Positions 24,683 through 32,943 of a DNA stretch of 32,943 nt are shown here, one piece after another. Source of the DNA: Bacillus sp. FJAT-27245 (GTDB taxonomy: Bacteria > Bacillota > Bacilli > Bacillales > Cytobacillaceae). How positions within the stretch are numbered: position 1 is the first letter of the stretch; each line of letters begins with the position of its first letter. Location of the stretch: assembly GCF_001273955.1 (NCBI RefSeq), contig NZ_LIGI01000001.1, positions 3,944,556 to 3,977,498 on the forward strand, given 5' to 3'. Under the pieces are notes generated by a model, which was not told the DNA's origin, did not search any database, and saw nothing but the letters and a program-made list of their open reading frames with translations. Made by a program: the position numbers and the translations under genes.

Positions 24683-27565
24683 CTATCTCGCTTTAGCAGC
24701 TTGCTTTTCTTTTCCTTGTACCTGTTCAAGCATCCTGGCGCGGTCACGTTCGAGGATTGGCTTCAAATAGCGGCCGGTATGGGATTCCGGTACGTCCGCC
24801 ACCTGCTCCGGCGTTCCGGTTGCGACAATCGTGCCGCCCTTGTCCCCGCCTTCCGGGCCGAGGTCGACGATGTAATCAGCGGCCTTGATGACGTCGAGAT
24901 TGTGCTCGATCACAAGAACTGTGTCTCCGTTTTCGACGAGGCGCTGCAGCACAACCAACAGCCTGGAGATATCGTCGACATGGAGTCCGGTTGTCGGCTC
25001 ATCCAAAATATACAGCGAACGGCCGGTTGAGCGGCGGTGCAGCTCGGAAGCGAGCTTGACACGCTGTGCTTCCCCGCCGGACAAGGTTGTTGCCGGCTGG
25101 CCGAGCGTAATATAGCCGAGTCCGACATCTGTAATCGTCTGCAGCTTTCGGCTGATTTTCGGGATGTTGGCGAAAAATTCTAGGGCATCATCCACGGTCA
25201 TATCGAGGATGTCCGAAATGTTCTTGCCCTTATACTTCACTTCGAGCGTTTCGCGGTTATAGCGTTTTCCGTGGCATACTTCGCACGGTACATAGACGTC
25301 GGGAAGGAAGTGCATCTCGATTTTGATGATGCCATCCCCGCGGCAGGCTTCGCAGCGCCCGCCCTTTATGTTAAAGGAAAAACGGCCCTTTTTGTACCCG
25401 CGTACCTTTGCCTCGTTCGTTGAGGCGAAAACATCGCGGATATCGTCGAACACGCCGGTGTATGTCGCCGGATTGGACCTTGGCGTCCGGCCGATTGGCG
25501 ACTGGTCGATGTCGATGACCTTATCCAGCTGTTCAATTCCCTTGATGGTTTTGTGTTCGCCCGGCTTTGCTTTCGCCTTATGAAGCTTTTGGGCGAGTGA
25601 CTTATGGAGAATCTCATTGATGAGCGTACTTTTTCCCGATCCCGAAACTCCGGTGACCGCCATGAACACGCCGAGCGGGAACTTGACGGAAACGTTTTTC
25701 AGGTTATTTTCAGTGGCTCCCTTGACTTCTAGGAAGCGTCCATTCGGCTTCCTGCGTTCAAGCGGGAGCGGGATGAATTTTTTTCCGGAAAGGTATTGGC
25801 CAGTCAGTGACGCCGGGTCGTCCATCACTTCCTGCGGCGTTCCTGCGGAAACGATCTCGCCGCCATGGACACCGGCACCAGGGCCGACATCGATCAAGTA
25901 ATCAGCAGCAAGCATCGTATCCTCGTCATGTTCAACAACAATAAGCGTGTTGCCGATGTCGCGCATGCTCTTCAGTGTGCCGATCAACCGGTCGTTATCA
26001 CGCTGATGGAGGCCGATCGACGGTTCATCGAGAATGTATAGGACGCCGGTCAGGCGCGAACCGATCTGGGTCGCGAGCCTGATTCGCTGCGCTTCTCCCC
26101 CGGACAATGTCCCGGCAGCCCGGCTTAATGTCAGGTAATCGAGGCCGACATTCACCAGAAAGCCGAGCCGTTCGCCGATCTCCCGCAGGACAAGCCTGGC
26201 AATTTTCATTTCTTTCTCGGTAAGGTCGAGCGAATGAAAGAATTGATGCGCTTCGTTGACCGACAGGGAAGTTACTTCCCCGACATGTTTCCCGTTTATA
26301 AGCACAGCGAGGCTTTCACGCTTCAGCCTATAGCCATTGCACGCGGGGCACAGATGCTGGGCCATGTACTTTTCCATCTGTTCACGGATATAGTCCGAGC
26401 TCGTTTCCTTAAAGCGGCGCTCGACATTCCGTAAAACGCCTTCGAATACGATATAGCCATCTTTTACCTGGCCGAAATCATTCCGGTAGCGGAAGTAGAT
26501 TTTTTTCCCCTCCGAACCATATAAGATGCGGTCCATCTGGCTTTTTGGCAAGTCCTTGACCGGGACATCCATATCGATGCCGTAATGGTCGCAGACAGCC
26601 TTTAAAAGCTGCGGGTAATATTGTGAGGAAACAGATTCCCAAGCGGCAATTGCATTTTGGTTGAGTGTCAGGTCCCTGTCCGGGATGACAAGGTCGGGAT
26701 CGACTTCAAGCTTTGATCCGAGGCCGTCGCAATCCGGGCAGGCCCCGAACGGGCTGTTGAACGAGAACATTCTCGGTTCAAGCTCGCCAATTGAGAAACC
26801 GCAAAGCGGACAGGCATGGTGTTCGCTGAACAGCAATTCCTCTTCTCCGATTACGTCGATGACAACCTTCCCGTCGCCAAGGCCAAGCGCGGTTTCAAGT
26901 GAGTCCGCGAGCCTGGGTGCGACTCCTTCTTTCACGACGACACGGTCGACGACAACATCGATTGAGTGTTTCTTATTTTTTTCCAAAGAAATTTCATCGC
27001 TTAGATCAAGCATTTCCCCGTTAACACGGACGCGGACGAAGCCCTGTTTCTTGATGTCCTCGAGGACCTGGACATGAGTTCCTTTCCTGCCCGATACGAC
27101 CGGCGCGAGAACCTGCAGCCTGGTCCGTTCAGGATACTCCATAATCCGGTCGACCATTTGCTCAATTGTCTGCGAGGATATTTCAATCCCATGGTTCGGG
27201 CACACCGGCCTCCCGATTCGTGCAAAAAGAAGCCTTAGATAATCATAGATTTCCGTTACCGTCCCGACAGTTGAGCGCGGGTTGCGGCTCGTTGTTTTCT
27301 GGTCGATTGATATCGCCGGCGAAAGGCCCTCAATTGCATCGACATCCGGTTTGTCCATCTGCCCAAGGAACTGGCGGGCATAGGCGGACAGCGATTCGAC
27401 ATAGCGGCGCTGCCCTTCCGCGTAAATGGTATCGAAAGCAAGCGAGGACTTTCCTGATCCGGAAAGCCCTGTCAAAACGACAAGTTTATCTCTCGGAATG
27501 GTGACATCGATATTTTTTAAATTGTGGGCCCTGGCGCCTTTTACGACAAGTTTATCCATAGCCAT
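24683..27565 (-). CDS. uvrA: Excinuclease ABC subunit A
   Basis: Damage-recognition ATPase of nucleotide excision repair; the UvrA dimer loads UvrB on DNA lesions. The 960-residue protein has two ABC ATPase modules. The first Walker A is GLSGSGKSS (about 33-41), with signature [12 protein letters not shown]; the second Walker A is GVSGSGKST (about 640), with [12 protein letters not shown]. Zinc-binding Cys pairs are in [10 protein letters not shown] ... CPDCDG and in CEACRGDG ... CEVCHGKR. Sequence agreement with B. subtilis UvrA is near full length. It starts 7 nt after uvrB with an AAGGATGA site. Confidence 0.98.
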   Translation of the reverse strand: MAMDKLVVKGARAHNLKNIDVTIPRDKLVVLTGLSGSGKSSLAFDTIYAEGQRRYVESLSAYARQFLGQMDKPDVDAIEGLSPAISIDQKTTSRNPRSTVGTVTEIYDYLRLLFARIGRPVCPNHGIEISSQTIEQMVDRIMEYPERTRLQVLAPVVSGRKGTHVQVLEDIKKQGFVRVRVNGEMLDLSDEISLEKNKKHSIDVVVDRVVVKEGVAPRLADSLETALGLGDGKVVIDVIGEEELLFSEHHACPLCGFSIGELEPRMFSFNSPFGACPDCDGLGSKLEVDPDLVIPDRDLTLNQNAIAAWESVSSQYYPQLLKAVCDHYGIDMDVPVKDLPKSQMDRILYGSEGKKIYFRYRNDFGQVKDGYIVFEGVLRNVERRFKETSSDYIREQMEKYMAQHLCPACNGYRLKRESLAVLINGKHVGEVTSLSVNEAHQFFHSLDLTEKEMKIARLVLREIGERLGFLVNVGLDYLTLSRAAGTLSGGEAQRIRLATQIGSRLTGVLYILDEPSIGLHQRDNDRLIGTLKSMRDIGNTLIVVEHDEDTMLAADYLIDVGPGAGVHGGEIVSAGTPQEVMDDPASLTGQYLSGKKFIPLPLERRKPNGRFLEVKGATENNLKNVSVKFPLGVFMAVTGVSGSGKSTLINEILHKSLAQKLHKAKAKPGEHKTIKGIEQLDKVIDIDQSPIGRTPRSNPATYTGVFDDIRDVFASTNEAKVRGYKKGRFSFNIKGGRCEACRGDGIIKIEMHFLPDVYVPCEVCHGKRYNRETLEVKYKGKNISDILDMTVDDALEFFANIPKISRKLQTITDVGLGYITLGQPATTLSGGEAQRVKLASELHRRSTGRSLYILDEPTTGLHVDDISRLLVVLQRLVENGDTVLVIEHNLDVIKAADYIVDLGPEGGDKGGTIVATGTPEQVADVPESHTGRYLKPILERDRARMLEQVQGKEKQAAKAR

Positions 27566-27572
27566 GTAGCAG

Positions 27573-29552
27573 TCATCCTTCCGCTTTCAGCTCTAGTATC
27601 AGGTCACGAAGCTCGGCGGCGCGTTCAAAGTTAAGCGCCTTTGCCGCTTCCTTCATTTCTTTTTCCATATCGGCAATCACGCGCTCGCGGTCCTTTTTGG
27701 CCAGCTTGCCGAGTGCTTTTGCCGGTGAATATGCTTCACCTTCCTCGGCGGCCTGTGTGGCGCGGATGGCGGCGCGGATATCTTTCTGAATCGTCATCGG
27801 CGTAATGCCGTGCTTTTTGTTGTATTCTTCCTGGATGGCGCGTCGGCGCTTCGTTTCTTCAATCGCAATCTGCATCGAATTCGTCATCCTGTCCGCATAC
27901 ATGATGACATGCCCGCGTTCGTTACGGGCGGCGCGGCCAATTGTCTGGATCAGCGACCGCTCGGAGCGAAGGAAGCCTTCCTTATCGGCGTCAAGGATTG
28001 CGACAAGCGATACTTCCGGAATATCGAGCCCTTCCCGCAGCAGGTTGATTCCGACAAGCACATCATATTTCCCTAGCCGCAGCTCGCGAATGATTTCAAT
28101 CCGTTCCAGCGTCTTCACTTCGGAGTGCAGGTATTGAACCTTGATGCCGATTTCCTTCAGGTAATCTGTCAGGTCCTCGGACATCTTTTTCGTCAGAGTC
28201 GTCACAAGAACGCGTTCGTTCCGCTTGATCCGCTCATTGATTTCGCCAATCAGGTCGTCGATCTGCCCTTCGATCGGGCGTACGTCAATGTTCGGGTCCA
28301 ATAGCCCGGTCGGCCGGATGATCTGTTCGACCATTTCCGGAGTGTGTTCAATCTCGTAAGGGCCAGGCGTTGCCGAAACGGCAATCAGCTGGTTGATATG
28401 CTGTTCGAATTCCTCGAATTTGAGCGGACGGTTATCGAGCGCGGACGGCAGGCGGAAGCCGTGGTCTACAAGCACCTGCTTCCGGGCCTGGTCTCCATTA
28501 AACATACCCCTGATTTGCGGCAATGTAACATGGGACTCGTCCACGACAATCAGGAAATCGTCCGGAAAATAGTCGAGGAGCGTATAGGGCGTCGATCCCG
28601 GCGGCCTGAGCGTCAGATGGCGGGAATAGTTTTCAATGCCCGAGCAAAAGCCCATTTCCCGCATCATTTCAAGGTCATAGCGGGTCCGCTGCTCAAGGCG
28701 CTGCGCTTCAAGCAGCTTCTCATCCGCGCGGAGCTCCTCAAGCCGTTCTTCCAGCTCTTTTTCAATATTTTCGATGGCGAGCCTGAGCTTTGCTTCCCTC
28801 GTTACGAAGTGGGATGCCGGGAAGATGGCGACATGGTTCCGCTCGCCGATGATTTCCCCTGTCAGGGCGTCGACTTCACGGATGCGTTCAACCTCGTCGC
28901 CGAAAAACTCGACACGGATGCAATGCTCGTCTTTGGACACCGGGAAAATCTCGACAACATCGCCGCGCACCCTGAACGTACCGCGCTTGAAGTCGATATC
29001 ATTCCGTGCGTATTGGATATCGACGAGCTTATGGAGCAGCTTGTTCCGTTCGATTTCCATCCCGGTCCGGAGGCTGAGGACCATTTCCTTGTATTCCTCC
29101 GGCGAACCCAAGCCATAAATGCACGAAACAGACGCGATGATAATAACATCGCGGCGCTCAAACAATGAAGATGTCGCCGAGTGGCGCAGCTTGTCAATCT
29201 CATCATTGATACTCGCGTCTTTTTCAATGAATGTATCGGTCTGGGGCACATAGGCTTCCGGCTGATAGTAGTCGTAGTAGCTGACAAAATACTCGACGGC
29301 GTTATTCGGGAAAAATTCCTTGAACTCGCTATACAGCTGGCCGGCGAGCGTCTTGTTATGGGCGATGACGAGCGTCGGCTTGTTTACCTCCTTGATGACA
29401 TTGGAAACGGTAAACGTCTTGCCCGTACCCGTCGCGCCTAGGAGCGTCTGGATGCGCTTCTTTTTATAAATGCCGTCGACCAGCTTTTTAATCGCTTCGG
29501 GCTGGTCCCCTTCCGGCTTGTATTTGGACACTAATTCAAATTGGTTCTTCAT
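27573..29552 (-). CDS. uvrB: Excinuclease ABC subunit B
   Basis: Helicase-like subunit that verifies damage and recruits UvrC. The 659-residue protein shows Walker A GATGTGKT (39-46), the beta-hairpin region [14 protein letters not shown] that clamps DNA (about 89-102), the DEAD-like motif [11 protein letters not shown], helicase motif [14 protein letters not shown], and the C-terminal UVR domain (about 623-655, [19 protein letters not shown]) for UvrC. The start has GGAGG 9 nt upstream. Transcribed with uvrA. The only LexA-type box near it lies 346 nt upstream, so a long leader that includes the repeat at 29703-29818 is likely if that site controls it. Confidence 0.98.
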   Translation of the reverse strand: MKNQFELVSKYKPEGDQPEAIKKLVDGIYKKKRIQTLLGATGTGKTFTVSNVIKEVNKPTLVIAHNKTLAGQLYSEFKEFFPNNAVEYFVSYYDYYQPEAYVPQTDTFIEKDASINDEIDKLRHSATSSLFERRDVIIIASVSCIYGLGSPEEYKEMVLSLRTGMEIERNKLLHKLVDIQYARNDIDFKRGTFRVRGDVVEIFPVSKDEHCIRVEFFGDEVERIREVDALTGEIIGERNHVAIFPASHFVTREAKLRLAIENIEKELEERLEELRADEKLLEAQRLEQRTRYDLEMMREMGFCSGIENYSRHLTLRPPGSTPYTLLDYFPDDFLIVVDESHVTLPQIRGMFNGDQARKQVLVDHGFRLPSALDNRPLKFEEFEQHINQLIAVSATPGPYEIEHTPEMVEQIIRPTGLLDPNIDVRPIEGQIDDLIGEINERIKRNERVLVTTLTKKMSEDLTDYLKEIGIKVQYLHSEVKTLERIEIIRELRLGKYDVLVGINLLREGLDIPEVSLVAILDADKEGFLRSERSLIQTIGRAARNERGHVIMYADRMTNSMQIAIEETKRRRAIQEEYNKKHGITPMTIQKDIRAAIRATQAAEEGEAYSPAKALGKLAKKDRERVIADMEKEMKEAAKALNFERAAELRDLILELKAEG

Positions 29553-29702
29553 GTTTTCGAACCTCCAATCCTAAAATCAAGCGTCTATTGAAAAACATGA
29601 TGTATGATTTTGTCATTTAAGTGTGTTGGCTTGTCTTTGCTGCCAATTTATATGGTAATCAGTATGCCCGGCAAGCTGCCTCCTTCAAACCGGCCGGATG
29701 CT

Positions 29703-29818
29703 CCCAAAGTGGCCCATGTGCTGGCAAACTGAAGGGTTATCCAAAGGCGGCCTTGTTCCTGGCAAACTGAAAGGATGCTCCCGAAGGCCGCGATGGTGCG
29801 GACAAACTGAAAGGATGC
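29703..29818 (+). repeat. Imperfect 37-40-bp tandem repeat, 3 units
   Basis: Units begin at 29703, 29740 and 29780 (37 and 40 bp). Shared elements are CCCAAAG/CCCGAAGG at the start, GGCC in the middle and (G)GCAAACTGAAAGGATGC at the end. The part just before the first unit (CCTTCAAACCGGCCGGATGCT) is a decayed copy. Confidence 0.8.
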
Positions 29819-29897
29819 CGAAATTCTGAATTCCGGCATTTCAGGAATCGTATAAAAACATTCTACCACAAAGGAATACTGGCAAACCAACTTTATA

Positions 29898-29911
29898 CGA
29901 ACAAGTATTCG
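29898..29911 (-). promoter_or_regulatory. LexA (DinR) SOS box upstream of uvrB
   Basis: Minus strand CGAATACTTGTTCG; the Bacillus consensus is CGAAC-N4-GTTCG, and one position differs. Palindromic and directed towards uvrB-uvrA, a classical SOS target. TATAAA directly follows and may be a -10. Confidence 0.65.
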
Positions 29912-30046
29912 TTTTATTTTATGGATTTCCTGCTGCATACAGGGTGTTTTTTAAAAAAAATGGGAATTATGTGGGTGCACTTGCATTATGCTGGCAGTAT
30001 AAGGGGTGCGGGGGCCAATTTTTGCAAAAAAAAGCCCTGAACATGG

Positions 30047-30074
30047 AAAACCCGCCGGAGTCTTCTTGGCGGGT
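30047..30074 (-). terminator. Terminator after csbA
   Basis: Minus strand: ACCCGCC / GGCGGGT stem with an 11-nt loop, followed by TTTTCC. It begins at the csbA stop codon. A second T-run (TTTTTTTT) lies about 20 nt further on. Confidence 0.7.
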
Positions 30075-30075
30075 G

Positions 30076-30309
30076 TCAGGCTTCGTTTTTGGTTGGCTTG
30101 GTCTTTAGGAATGTGGCGGCCCAGAAGCCTGCGGTGAGCGAGAAGGCGTCGACGATGATGAGCCCCCAGCTGTTTGTGTAGCCTTTGTAGACGGATGCCG
30201 CGATGAGGCCGACTGTCAGGGCGAGTGCGATGACGCGGTTGTAGGTGACCCTTGCGAACAGCATGACGGCCAGGCCGGGCAGGAAGAATGCCGATAAGTA
30301 TTGAATCAC
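30076..30309 (-). CDS. csbA: CsbA-like small membrane protein (DUF2198)
   Basis: Membrane protein of 77 residues with two or three hydrophobic segments (about 3-18, 26-42, 48-68). YLSAFFLPGLAVMLFARVTY and GLIIVDAFSLTAGFWAATFL match CsbA. In B. subtilis csbA is a sigma-B-controlled gene directly upstream of uvrB-uvrA; the same order is seen here. Function unknown. The start is GTG at 30307-30309 with GGGGG 7 nt upstream. The STAS gene ends 31 nt upstream, so both may be cotranscribed. No sigma-B promoter is obvious in that short gap. Confidence 0.88.
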   Translation of the reverse strand: MIQYLSAFFLPGLAVMLFARVTYNRVIALALTVGLIAASVYKGYTNSWGLIIVDAFSLTAGFWAATFLKTKPTKNEA

Positions 30310-30340
30310 CTTTTATCCCCCTTTTGATTTGGTTCGTGAG

Positions 30341-31186
30341 CTAGTTTTGCCAGTTGAGTTTTGACAATGCTGCGGCGAGGTCCGGTTCGAATTCGGTGTT
30401 GTTGAAACTGATTCCCAGGGTGACTGCGGCCTGGGCGACTTCTGGCTTTATGCCCGAAAGGATGGCCCGGATGCCAATGAGGTTCAATCCTTTGATTAAT
30501 TTTGACAGCTCACATGCGACCGCGGCGTCCATTTCAGGTACGCCGGACATGTCGATGACGAGCTTGTTGATGCGCATCGCGGCGCTTTGGTTCAGGACGG
30601 ATTCCAGTATGTCGGATGCCCGGTCAAGGTCGATTTCACCGATGAGCGGGAGTACGCCGGTACCTTTTGTTACCGGGATGACCGGGGAGCTCAGTTCGTA
30701 AATGATCCTTTCCTTTTCGGAAATCAACTGGCTGTGGACTTCATAATAATGCTTGGAAAATAAACCAATGACTCTGTCAAAGGCGAGATTGATTTGATTG
30801 ATCCAGCGAAAAATATCGTCATGGCCATGGAGTTCCCGGGATTCACGCGCAAATTTTTCGATAAAGAGGATGATGACGCTTCGGAATATCCCGAATTGTT
30901 CAATTACATGGTGGAGCGGGACGCCAGCGTTCACCCTGTCCTCCGAAACCATACGGGTCCAGGGGATAATGCCCTTTTTGAATTCCTCTTCCTCTTCAAT
31001 AAAAACCTTGGTTATCCGTTCAGTAAATAGCCTGTTTTGTTCGCGAATTTTGTTGACGAGTTCAGGGGATGCATCGACTGAGTAAGGCGACCCGGCTTTT
31101 TCACCCCTCCGGCTAAGCCACTCCTCCGTCATATCGGACGAATGGGAAAGTAGATATGTATAAAGTGCGTGGTCTAAGTCTTTCAT
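30341..31186 (-). CDS. RsbR-like protein with C-terminal STAS domain
   Basis: Stressosome-type protein of 281 residues. The N-terminal part (about 1-155) is helical and globin-like, as in RsbR paralogues. The STAS domain is at about 170-275 (GVLPLIGEIDLDRASDILES, LVIDMSGVPEMDAAVACEL, LSGIKPEVAQAAVTLGI). RsbR proteins cluster with RsbS and control RsbT and sigma-B. The two threonines phosphorylated by RsbT in RsbRA correspond here to Leu187 (GEIDLDRA) and Ala221 (MDAAVA), so it is probably not phosphorylatable. The ATG at 31184-31186 follows GGGGGG by 4 nt; a longer frame upstream has no ribosome site. GGGTAT at about 31225 could be a sigma-B -10, but its -35 is weak. Confidence 0.85.
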   Translation of the reverse strand: MKDLDHALYTYLLSHSSDMTEEWLSRRGEKAGSPYSVDASPELVNKIREQNRLFTERITKVFIEEEEEFKKGIIPWTRMVSEDRVNAGVPLHHVIEQFGIFRSVIILFIEKFARESRELHGHDDIFRWINQINLAFDRVIGLFSKHYYEVHSQLISEKERIIYELSSPVIPVTKGTGVLPLIGEIDLDRASDILESVLNQSAAMRINKLVIDMSGVPEMDAAVACELSKLIKGLNLIGIRAILSGIKPEVAQAAVTLGISFNNTEFEPDLAAALSKLNWQN

Positions 31187-31410
31187 GGTTCCCCCCTGCA
31201 AATGTTTGTAATTATTTATTCTATCATACCCGAAATACTCTTCATTTGCATACGGGGCGCCTGTTTTTGATTTTTTGCGGATTTTCAAGCTGGCTGTCCT
31301 GAAAATCGGGTAAGGTAAAGTGAACCTTCCATTAGTGGGGGTTCTGGCATCCACTTTGATACCCCGTTCCAATACCCGAGGAATTGCAAAGTGAAAGGTG
31401 GTTCACGAAT

Positions 31411-32217
31411 ATGGACGAGTTGCTAAGGCAGACGGCTCATCGGCCCTATCCCCTGCCGGATGCGCCGTGGCTGATGACCCAAACGTGGGAAAATCTAATG
31501 TTTATGCATTGGCCCGTGGATGCCGCCATGGCCAGGGCGCATGTCCCGCCCGAACTTGAGCTTGATACGTGGGAAGGCCAGGCGTGGATTTCGATTTCGC
31601 CGTTCCGGATCAGGCACCAGCGGTTCAGGGCACTGCCGGAAATCCCAATGCTGAATGAGTATTTGGAATTGAATGTGAGGACGTATGTGAAACGGAATGG
31701 GAGACAGGGCGTCTGGTTCTTTTCCCTGGATGCGAATTTGGCGCCGGCGGTGTTTGCGGCAAACGGGTTGCTTGCGCTTCCGTATAAACATGCGGAGATG
31801 TCGGTTGAGAATGAGATTCCGGGGGGAGGCCTTGTTGCGGAAGCTTTGGGTGTACCGGAAAGTAGAACAGGCGCGTTGGCCGATTTTCACAAAAGGAAAG
31901 GGTTTCGGTTTTTGAATAGGCGGATTGCGGGCGAGGATGGGTTTGGCCGATTGGATTGTTCGTATCTGCCGGTGTCGGAGCCGGGGGTGTGCAGGGCGGG
32001 GACGCTGGAGCATTGGCTGGTTGAGCGGTATTGCTTGTTTACGGTCCGGGATGGAAAGGTGCTGAGGGGCGATATTCATCACTTGCCGTGGGATGTGTCG
32101 GTTGCGGAGGCTGTGGTTGATGTGAATACGATGAGCCCGGTGCCGCTTCCGGGGGAGCCGGTTCTCCAGTATTGCGAGTCGAAGAAGGTGCTGATGTTTC
32201 CGTTTGTGGAGGATTAG
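31411..32217 (+). CDS. DUF2071 protein (YqjF-like)
   Basis: Protein of 268 residues from the DUF2071/YqjF family, related in fold to acetoacetate decarboxylase; function unknown. Family landmarks: LMTQTWENLMFMHWPV (about 20-36), LELDTWEGQAWISISPFRI, ELNVRTYVKRNGRQGVWFFS, and TLEHWLVERYCLF ... RGDIHHLPWDV near the C-terminus. Between ALPYKHAEM and the strand before SYLPVSEPG there are roughly 25 extra residues compared with the usual length of about 240. The ATG at 31411 has GAAAGGTGG about 9 nt upstream; a TTG nine codons earlier is less likely. Codons end in G far more than in clpP or nagB. Convergent with the DUF1963 gene. Confidence 0.85.
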   Translation: MDELLRQTAHRPYPLPDAPWLMTQTWENLMFMHWPVDAAMARAHVPPELELDTWEGQAWISISPFRIRHQRFRALPEIPMLNEYLELNVRTYVKRNGRQGVWFFSLDANLAPAVFAANGLLALPYKHAEMSVENEIPGGGLVAEALGVPESRTGALADFHKRKGFRFLNRRIAGEDGFGRLDCSYLPVSEPGVCRAGTLEHWLVERYCLFTVRDGKVLRGDIHHLPWDVSVAEAVVDVNTMSPVPLPGEPVLQYCESKKVLMFPFVED

Positions 32218-32231
32218 AAAGGGATGGAAAG

Positions 32232-32261
32232 GGCAGCCCTCATATCAGAATGTAGGCTGCC
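32232..32261. terminator. Hairpin between convergent genes, possible weak terminator
   Basis: GGCAGCC-16 nt-GGCTGCC, 7-bp perfect stem, between the stops of the DUF2071 and DUF1963 genes. No good T-run on either strand (plus AACTTTCC, minus CTTTCC), so function is uncertain. Confidence 0.4.
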
Positions 32262-32284
32262 AACTTTCCGAAAAAAACGGTTTT

Positions 32285-32943
32285 CTAGCAGCAGTCCCAA
32301 TTATAGTAGACACGCTGAAAGTTTTTACGGCGCAGGTCCTCTTCCTTTATGAAGAAGTTGGCGACGCCGCTGTCGCCGAACATTAGTCCGATTTCATCGT
32401 CTGTGTCCGCCTGGAAAAGAAGGAATTCCGGATCACCCTCCTCCCTCGGGTCCTCCTGGGTAAAATAGGGATATCCGCCAATCCTGTGCCCCTCCGCACT
32501 TAGTTCCCCGGCATAAAGTTCGAATAAATCTTCATATTCCTTGTGGCTGATAGGCTGGGAGAGATCAATATCGAGCAGCTTTTCAAAGCGGTAATCCCCT
32601 TCCGATACAGGGACTTCTGTGAGTTCAAATTTCATCCGGCCTTCCTCCACAATTGGCCCGTACTCACCGCCTAGGTCAGGTATGAAGGAAAAATCGGTTA
32701 TGAGTGCGGACTCATCGTTTAGGACATTCTCGTAAAATATGACTCTGTAATTTTTTTGTGCGTATGGGTCATCGAAATCAAGGCCGTACACTTCATCGAC
32801 AGGAGACAAGAAGAATTGCAGCATTCCCGTTTTAGGCATGGGTTTGATATGCGGGATTTCGCTTAAATTGATCTGGGCAAGCAGCGCCATATGATTTCCC
32901 TTTTCATCCTTTGGATGGCTTGCTGTCTTGGGGAGATACGGAA
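32285..32943 (-). CDS. DUF1963 protein (YwqG-like), 5' end beyond window
   Basis: At least 219 codons, open at the right edge. An internal ATG at 32888-32890 could be mistaken for the start, but the frame continues upstream with PYLPKTASHPKDEKGNHM, which fits the YwqG segment before LLAQINFEEMPH. So the real start lies outside the window. Landmarks: LLAQINLSEIPHIKPMP, GMLQFFLSPVDEVYGLD, HRIGGYPYFTQEDPR, and C-terminal EFLLFQADTDDEIGLMFGDSG. DUF1963 proteins such as YwqG and human ZZEF1-type domains have no settled biochemical role. The end NWDCC carries two adjacent cysteines. Convergent with the DUF2071 gene. Confidence 0.88.
   Translation of the reverse strand, partial: PYLPKTASHPKDEKGNHMALLAQINLSEIPHIKPMPKTGMLQFFLSPVDEVYGLDFDDPYAQKNYRVIFYENVLNDESALITDFSFIPDLGGEYGPIVEEGRMKFELTEVPVSEGDYRFEKLLDIDLSQPISHKEYEDLFELYAGELSAEGHRIGGYPYFTQEDPREEGDPEFLLFQADTDDEIGLMFGDSGVANFFIKEEDLRRKNFQRVYYNWDCC

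Larger units (their letters stand above)
29553..30046. other. Gene-free interval between csbA and uvrB
   Basis: About 500 bp upstream of uvrB. It contains a 38-bp tandem repeat and a LexA-type box (listed separately). A 96-codon minus-strand frame (29648-29938) spans the repeat and reads as degenerate 12-13-residue repeats; I do not regard it as a gene. No clean sigma-A promoter for uvrB was found. Confidence 0.6.

Noticed and set aside
28344-29168. 274-codon plus-strand open frame opposite uvrB
   Set aside because: Antisense shadow of the highly conserved uvrB reading frame; no ribosome site and no recognisable family.
29648-29938. 96-codon minus-strand frame upstream of uvrB
   Set aside because: Spans the 38-bp repeat and the LexA box; reads as degenerate peptide repeats and lacks a ribosome site.
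32285-32890. Complete 201-residue DUF1963 gene starting at 32890
   Set aside because: The frame continues upstream to the window edge with residues that match YwqG, so this ATG is internal and the gene is truncated by the window.

Overview
The window looks like chromosomal core DNA of a spore-forming Bacillaceae bacterium. Almost every gene is a close match to a Bacillus-type protein. The gene order also follows the conserved Bacillus layout: cggR | rpoN | tRNA-Arg | clpP | crh-whiA-glmR-rapZ-Nudix | trxB | TPR | yvoF-ppaX-yvoD-lgt-hprK | nagA-nagB | yvlD-yvlB-yvlA | uvrA-uvrB | csbA. A CwlC-like mother-cell amidase with SPOR repeats, CtsR and CggR operators, a LexA (Cheo-type) box and sigma-W-type promoters agree with this. 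The species cannot be named from the sequence.

Layout. 1-2.7 kb: 3' truncated cggR with its operator, a glutaredoxin-like gene and rpoN (sigma-54), all on the minus strand. 2.8-3.8 kb: tRNA-Arg(CCG), minus strand, diverging from clpP, plus strand, which has a CtsR box. 3.9-4.8 kb: a 52-bp tandem array of hairpins, a DUF3221 lipoprotein and a structured interval with a possible small ORF. 4.8-8.9 kb: minus-strand operon Nudix-rapZ-glmR, then whiA-crh behind its own ECF (sigma-W-type) promoter. 9.1-11.8 kb: trxB and a TPR protein. 11.8-12.4 kb: gene-free, with two unrelated short tandem repeats. 12.4-16.7 kb: hprK-lgt-yvoD-ppaX-yvoF, interrupted by a second copy of the 52-bp hairpin repeat. 16.8-20.3 kb, plus strand: nagA, nagB, a YnfA-type membrane protein and the amidase. 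20.3-22.4 kb: a yvl envelope-stress cluster with a sigma-W-type promoter. 22.4-24.3 kb: two Opp-type permeases with no ATPase or binding protein. 24.6-29.6 kb: uvrB-uvrA. 30.0-31.2 kb: csbA and an RsbR-like STAS protein. 31.4 kb to the end: a DUF2071 protein and a YwqG-like DUF1963 gene truncated at the right edge.

How the genes connect. HPr kinase/phosphorylase (HprK) acts on Ser46 of HPr and Crh, and PpaX removes the pyrophosphate that HprK makes. CggR reads fructose-1,6-bisphosphate. GlmR, RapZ, NagA and NagB handle or sense amino sugars that feed the cell wall. The window is therefore rich in carbon flux and cell-envelope control. UvrA/UvrB, ClpP/CtsR, TrxB, the Yvl proteins and CsbA add stress functions.

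Most genes are ordinary. The most notable signals are between genes. There are five separate tandem-repeat blocks. Two of them, more than 10 kb apart, are diverged copies of one 52-bp hairpin unit whose stem keeps pairing through compensatory changes. There are two near-perfect sigma-W-type promoters, one of them unexpectedly in front of whiA-crh. No phage, IS element, CRISPR array or obvious new multi-gene system is visible.
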